Of a stretch of DNA of 64,000 nucleotides, positions 59,390 to 64,000 are shown one piece after another. The stretch's first letter is position 1. Every line of letters starts with the position of its first letter. The DNA is taken from the NCBI GenBank assembly GCA_910589415.1, contig OU342630.1:52360012-52424011 (forward strand), written 5' to 3'. The notes under the pieces were generated by a model. The model did not search any database and was not told where the DNA came from. It saw only the letters and a program-made list of their open reading frames with translations. The translations under genes were made by a program, and so were the position numbers. This DNA is from Malachius bipustulatus. Its lineage: Eukaryota; Arthropoda; Insecta; Coleoptera; Melyridae.

Positions 59390-60070
59390 CCTTTCAGTAT
59401 AGAGGAGGGTTGAAGGGACACACCTTGATGTGGTTCAATGGACCGGCCAAGACCATCGATATGCTAGTCCCGACCCTCCCTCTGATCGTCCTGGGGAAAG
59501 CAATCTCATACACCGTAGGCGCTGCCTCCACGGCCGATCGCCGCCTCCTGTTTGGCATGCCGCTCGCTTGCCACATAAATAAATACAGGAATAATATCGG
59601 AAATGAAAGAATGTTATCGCGTCCGCCGTCTACGTGCCTCCAATTCCCTATCACGGCCCGCCGGTCCTCTCCTGCGGGACCCAGACGGCGCGAGACTTCG
59701 AGTGGTCGTTCCCGGCCCGAGTACGCGAGCCGCCACTGCCAGAATGTCTTTCTCGATGATTAATCGCGTGTCTCGGTAGCTTTTTTCAGCGAATAATTGG
59801 AGAAGTTTAATTAGATTTTTAAATGCGAGCGAGCGGCACCGGGCTTTGCTTTCATTGTTGAGTCTTGGGCTGCCCGAAGAAAGCGAGTGAAGGATAAATT
59901 ATCATCGCAGCTTGATTATTTCATTCCGGCTCCCTTGCGCTACACTGCACTGAAGATGTCTGGGGCCATTCGTCTTGTTTCAGTAACGCTCCCTGCGACC
60001 CCTTCTGCCGGAGGGTGGGAATCACGGTCTCTTCCCATGCCGTAGCAAGCCTGATCCTCTTATAACTTTA
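59390..60070. promoter_or_regulatory. Largest GC-rich island in the window
   Basis: The GC content rises abruptly at about 59410 and stays high to about 60050, with an AT-rich break (ATAAATAAATACAGGAATAATA, split by substitutions) near 59576. Open frames of 129 codons (plus, 59374-59763) and 86 codons (minus, 59394-59654) overlap. Neither has a recognisable domain and both look compositional. It contains GATTAATCG, TAATTAGA and ACTGCACTGAAG words. It may be a conserved enhancer or a CpG-rich promoter; an uncharacterised exon cannot be excluded. Confidence 0.3.
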
Positions 60071-60509
60071 AGCGCATCGTAACGAATTCAAAGCATTGCT
60101 GTTTTGGGAGAAACAGCGGACCCTTCCAGATCATTACTTGAATGTCAAGAATTGTGGTTTTTACGTTGTAAAGTCTATTTCTGGGAGTATTTTTAAAGTT
60201 TATTCACGGTAGCGAGGATTATGGTTATTTCAAACATTTATTTACGTATATTATGCTTGATAAACTTTCATACCTGACATTTGCTCAAATTAAACAAAAC
60301 GCCGCTTTGCAATTATTTGTAGTAACACAATCTCAAGCTCCTCTATAAAATAATAATGATGTTATCAGTAGTCTCTGTGACAATAGAGGGAACTCTACTT
60401 TTTTAGAGCTCTCAGGAAATCATTGCAAAACCAATTGCTGGCATCTTAAAACAAGATAAAATAAGAGAGAAATTCACATCCTCAATATCGACGAACCTAT
60501 AATACGATA

Positions 60510-60731
60510 TTGGACGACTTAAAAACCTTTCATGAAACAGACGAAGACAAAATTAAATTTCCCCTTGTAAACTCACTTATTAATTTCGACAAAGTAGGCG
60601 AGGCCATGGTGGTAGATTCCACCCCAAGTACGCTGTCAATTATGCACTGGAGTAAGGTAGGTGTCGCCTATTATTATATTAAATTATACATCACAAACTG
60701 TAACAACCCCCAAACAGAGGTAGATTCTTAG
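60510..60731 (+). CDS. Unidentified ORF, 73 aa (doubtful)
   Basis: The frame MDDLKTFHETDEDKIKFPLV then NSLINFDKVGEAMVVDSTPS is more protein-like than most in this window: acidic start, hydrophobic strand-like segments and balanced composition. It ends in a less convincing tail. No family is recognised, no splice context is compelling and nothing flanks it. It may be an exon of an unknown gene, a pseudogene piece, or chance. Confidence 0.2.
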   Translation: MDDLKTFHETDEDKIKFPLVNSLINFDKVGEAMVVDSTPSTLSIMHWSKVGVAYYYIKLYITNCNNPQTEVDS

Positions 60732-61359
60732 ACTGGTTAAGGGAGGGGTTGATATTGAGGAACAAAGAGCAAACACCCGTATCTTACAATAGGTATTTAG
60801 AAAATAAAATTTTTCTCATAAACCAAAGGAACTCTTTGATCTTAGACGGAATATTATAAAATAACTTTGTTCCTTTTTCCGGTTACTTCGGTTAACGAGT
60901 CCGGTGACAAATACTTTTGTATACAACTCTAATTTGCGTACTCTAATAATTTTCGTGGAAAAGTCTATTTAGACATGTTTTTATCTCCCAATTTCTTGTT
61001 TCCTTTTAAGGTGGCAAACCCCTAAGTGACAAGACACCCATCAACCTGACACAGAGTTGGCACCACTTGGTCAATTAGGCGCTAACGTCATTACAATACT
61101 GCTGCACACAATTAGAGGAACACTTTTTTGGGACGCCTTCGTCGATAAACCAGTCACTAGATTTTAGAAACATTACAAGTAGCAAGCAGAAAGGGTATTC
61201 TTGAAGTTCAACTCCCTGGTTTGTGTATGTCTGCATTATGGAGTGACGTCACTTGGAGTAAACCATGTACCAAAATCAACTTCGCACGGTTTTCAGGTGC
61301 TATTTTAAGCCATCCCTTTAACCACCAGAACCAGAAGTTCAATTACCCTTTAACAGGAG
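60732..61359. other. Unassigned DNA
   Basis: Nothing recognised; ordinary AT-rich sequence leading to the inverted-repeat element. Confidence 0.4.
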
Positions 61360-62942
61360 TGATTGCTTCAAACTCCCTACAGACACTCTATATCAAATGT
61401 TTGCCGATATCGTCATTGTTGCGAAAAGATTTCATTCTTCAAAATTCCCGATAAAGCCATATTCAAAGATGTTTCAAATTGGAAGCGATTTGATGTTTTT
61501 CAGCACAAAAGAGGTCATCAAATTGTGAATTGTTCAAAGCGTTTCCAAAGTCTTTGCAACCTCTTCATCTGGTACGGGGTTGTTCTTACCACTTGTTTTT
61601 TGACCACTAGATGTTATTTAAAAAGAATTTCACCACCATATTCGGTACATGTGAGTCTCTGGTACCTGTTGACTCCATTTGTTGAGCTCTGCCCCCCCTG
61701 TTAGATCTCCTGCAAACTTTTTTTACCTCCTCCTGCAAGGATGGTAAAGAAACAATTGTTGCATGAAAACAGGTCAGACTACACATGAGATGGTCTAAAA
61801 TGATTTATTAACACTGTTGAAGACCTAAGAAACCTTATCTTTTTGTCTTGTAACCAAAATCAATTTTTGGTTACAGGATTTTGGTTCAGATTTTCACAGA
61901 ACATTTCAGTTCAGACCCATGTAACTTTCAAAATTTTTACAATTTTTCTTTATTGTTGCAATTTTGAAGGTGAATCAACTCTTTTACTTACCAAAAAAAA
62001 TACCAAAATTTTACGTAACTTTTTTTGCACCGCTGCGAAGTAGTTTCTCAGGTGTCATGTGGAATGTGAAACATCGCACATAGGGGTGGATGGGTCCAGA
62101 AGGAAAGTGTGAATTTTCCCCCCTGCGTCGGTAAGATTTGTAATTTTTTGGGCAGTTTGGGCCGGTAGAAATTAAAATTGGATCACTCCATCAACTCCTC
62201 GTCGCACAGGTGCTTTTACTTCAACCGGGGTTGTACCTCTGACCTAATATACCTACTTGAGAGTAACTGTTTCATGTAAACTTTTTCAAAATAAGGGTTT
62301 GGACCGTAAGTTTAGGCCGTTTTGTGCGAATTTTGGTAATTTCATTGGTAAGTAAAAGAGTTGATCTATCTTCAAAATTGCCATAACAAAAAATAATTGT
62401 TAAAATTCTGGAAGTTTCATGGAGACTATAAAAATTGCGAAAAATTTACTTTTCGGTTACAAGACGATGGTCTTCAACAATGTAAATAAACTACTTTAGA
62501 CAATCATGTGTAAGTTAACCTGTTCTCACGCAACAACTCTCTTTACCTACCATTCTTGTAGGGGGAAGGTAGAAATAGCTTGCAAGAGATGTCAAAGGGG
62601 GGCTAGAACACAGAGAATGGAGTCAACAGGTACCACAGACTCAAATGAATCCGAGAATGAATCCGAATGTGCCAATAAAATTGTTCTAAGGTGATCAAAA
62701 AAGAAGTGGTAATAACAATTCCCTACCAAATGAAGAGGTTGCGAAGGCTTTGGAAATGCTTTGAACAATTCACGTTTTGGTGACCTCTTTTGTGATGAGA
62801 AAAAACGATTTTCCTCAAACTTTTGTTTGAGATATTGCTGGACGTTTTTTCAGGAATTTCGAAGAATGAACTGTCTCTGCATAACGAATGACGATATCGG
62901 CAAACATATGGTACAGAGTCCGCAAGGAGTTTGAATCAATCA
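61360..62942. mobile_element. Long inverted-repeat element, ~1.58 kb
   Basis: The left arm (61360 to about 62020) and right arm (about 62330-62942) are inverses with moderate divergence: 'TTTGCCGATATCGTCATT', 'GGTACCTGTTGACTCCAT', 'TGTTGAAGACC', 'CTTGTAACC' and 'AACTCTTTTACTTACCA' occur in mirror order. Outer ends begin TGATTG(C/A)TTCAAACTCC. A spacer of about 310 bp lies between. No target duplication is clear. Open frames in the arms (61363-61704, 62506-62694) are interrupted in the opposite arm and give no recognised protein. It is probably a foldback-type transposon, or two copies inserted head to head. Confidence 0.75.
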
Positions 62943-63349
62943 TTCAACTCTGTTGAGCAGGTTCAAAATTTCGACAAACAATCACGCGAAGTCGACTTTT
63001 GTTCAACCAAAATTAAGTCACTCCAAAATGCAGACATACGCAAACCTGGGAGTTGGAGATCTTCGAAGACACCCTTCCTGTTTCCTTTATGTAGAATTAT
63101 GAGAAAATCTAGTGATGGATTTTTCGGCGAGGGAACTCCAAAAAGTGCTCTCCTAATTTGGTGCAGTAGTATCGTACCACCCCTAACTGGCTCATATTCG
63201 TAGTTTCAAGTCAGGTCAGGTGGTGAGTTTGGTGAGTGTTCGATTGACAGCAATTGAATCAAAAAAATTGTGGAGTTTTAAAGAAAAAGAGAAGATTTGA
63301 CAAAACAAAAAAATAGATAACACATTTTGGTTATAATGGTGAAAAGGTG

Positions 63350-64000
63350 GGTGTACGCCACAATGATCCTGTGGAAGGGGCAACTGTTGAGAAATGTAAA
63401 ACTGAAATGATATAAAAAATGCTGGAAGACAACAGATTGAAGTTGTTTGAGATAGCAGACACTATTGAAATATCAAAAGGACGTTGAGGTAATATTTTAA
63501 AGAATTTTAAAGTTTGTTGACACTTGATCAAATGTTAAAACAAAAAATTGTTTTAAGGGTAAAATTAGCTCTCTATAATAAAAATTCCAATGAATTTTTG
63601 AGACAAAGTAGTGGTTGCACCAGGAGAACCTTCTCCAAAAAAGCCAAAGTCAATTTTGTCACTTAACAAGGTTATGGCGAGTGTTTTCTGGGATGCAAAA
63701 GGAATCATTTTTAATGATTATCTATGGAAAAGGGTATCACTAGTGTGAACTACGCAAAATTCATTGCAGCCGTTTGAAACATGAAATAGAAAACCAACCT
63801 CACCTGGCGAAAAAAGTCTGGTTTCACCATGATGCTCGAGCATATTCGTCAATCGTTGCGATGACGGAAATTCACGAATTAAAGTTCAAATTGCTTGCTC
63901 ATCCATCTTATTCGCCAGATTTAGCACTCAGTGACTACCTCCTGTTTCCAAACCTCAAAAAATACTTTGGGGGAAAATAATTTGAGAGCAATTATTTTAT
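63350..64000 (+). pseudogene. Internally deleted mariner transposase, cut by window end
   Basis: Plus-strand pieces in order: 'EDNRLKLFEIADTIEISKG' (second helix-turn-helix, ~63425-63480), 'TLDQMLKQK' (family LT.DQK..R) and 'KNSNEFLRQ' (~63590). The next piece is already 'APGEPSPKKPK' (63617 on). The block that normally lies between, with the first catalytic Asp (DETW...PE), has been deleted at about 63601-63612. Then come 'KVMASVFWDAKGIIFNDYL', a frameshift region, 'VWFHHDARAYSS' (second Asp), 'YSPDLALSDYLLFPNLKKYF' (third Asp) and GGK followed by a stop at 63978. It cannot be active. It is diverged from the copy at 30741. Confidence 0.88.

Noticed and set aside
59374..59763. 129-codon ORF in a GC-rich island
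   Set aside because: The translation lacks any motif and an overlapping minus-strand frame is equally open; kept only as a possible regulatory island.

Overview
The window looks like intergenic DNA from an insect, clearly eukaryotic. It is AT-rich and has no operon-like gene packing. It holds short spliced exons, TA-flanked mariner and mariner-like elements, Jockey/CR1-type LINE remnants, an EcKL (ecdysteroid kinase-like) pseudogene, a THAP-domain exon pair and many insect-type repeats starting CAGGGTG. I cannot name the order with confidence; a beetle or bug would fit. No intact, confidently recognised host gene is present. Almost every long open frame is a transposon relic or chance.

Layout. 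1-11 kb: mostly unassigned DNA, with a heat-shock-like promoter (or LTR promoter) near 0.65 kb, a TGACGTCA-rich three-copy repeat (1.9-2.5 kb) and GC-rich islands that may be regulatory. 11.1-12.3 kb: a decayed LINE reverse transcriptase, minus strand. 19.9-20.6 kb: an EcKL pseudogene. 21.1-21.4 kb: a clean hAT MITE. 23.1-25.9 kb: a 2.8-kb transposon with an 8-bp target duplication, two 20-bp minisatellites, a small Tudor-like ORF and a nested foldback element. 26-27 kb: more short CAGGGTG elements. 30.7-32.0 kb: a complete-length mariner with intact ends and a broken transposase. 32.2-33.0 kb: a foldback element. 34.9-35.2 kb: a tandem array.

35.6-41.1 kb is a graveyard of three LINE fragments and one Tc1/mariner N-terminus. 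43.2-49.1 kb is a nested stack. A P-like element (30-bp perfect terminal inverted repeats, 22-bp subterminal inverted repeats, 7-bp duplication, spliced THAP domain) and a 3.3-kb element starting CCCAAGCAGC lie just upstream of a Jockey-type gag-like ORF1 remnant. The 3.3-kb element itself contains a 1.0-kb foldback. 56.4 kb carries a transposase C-terminus, 61.4-62.9 kb a long inverted repeat, and 63.35-64.0 kb an internally deleted mariner cut by the window edge.

Between the repeats lie unique stretches, several GC-rich or full of ATTA/TAAT cores and ACAAT motifs (7, 22.5, 29.4, 54.9-55.5, 57.3, 59.4-60 kb). These resemble candidate cis-regulatory DNA in a gene desert, but no comparison was possible here. 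The strongest leads are the P-like element, the minisatellite-bearing transposon and the nested stack.
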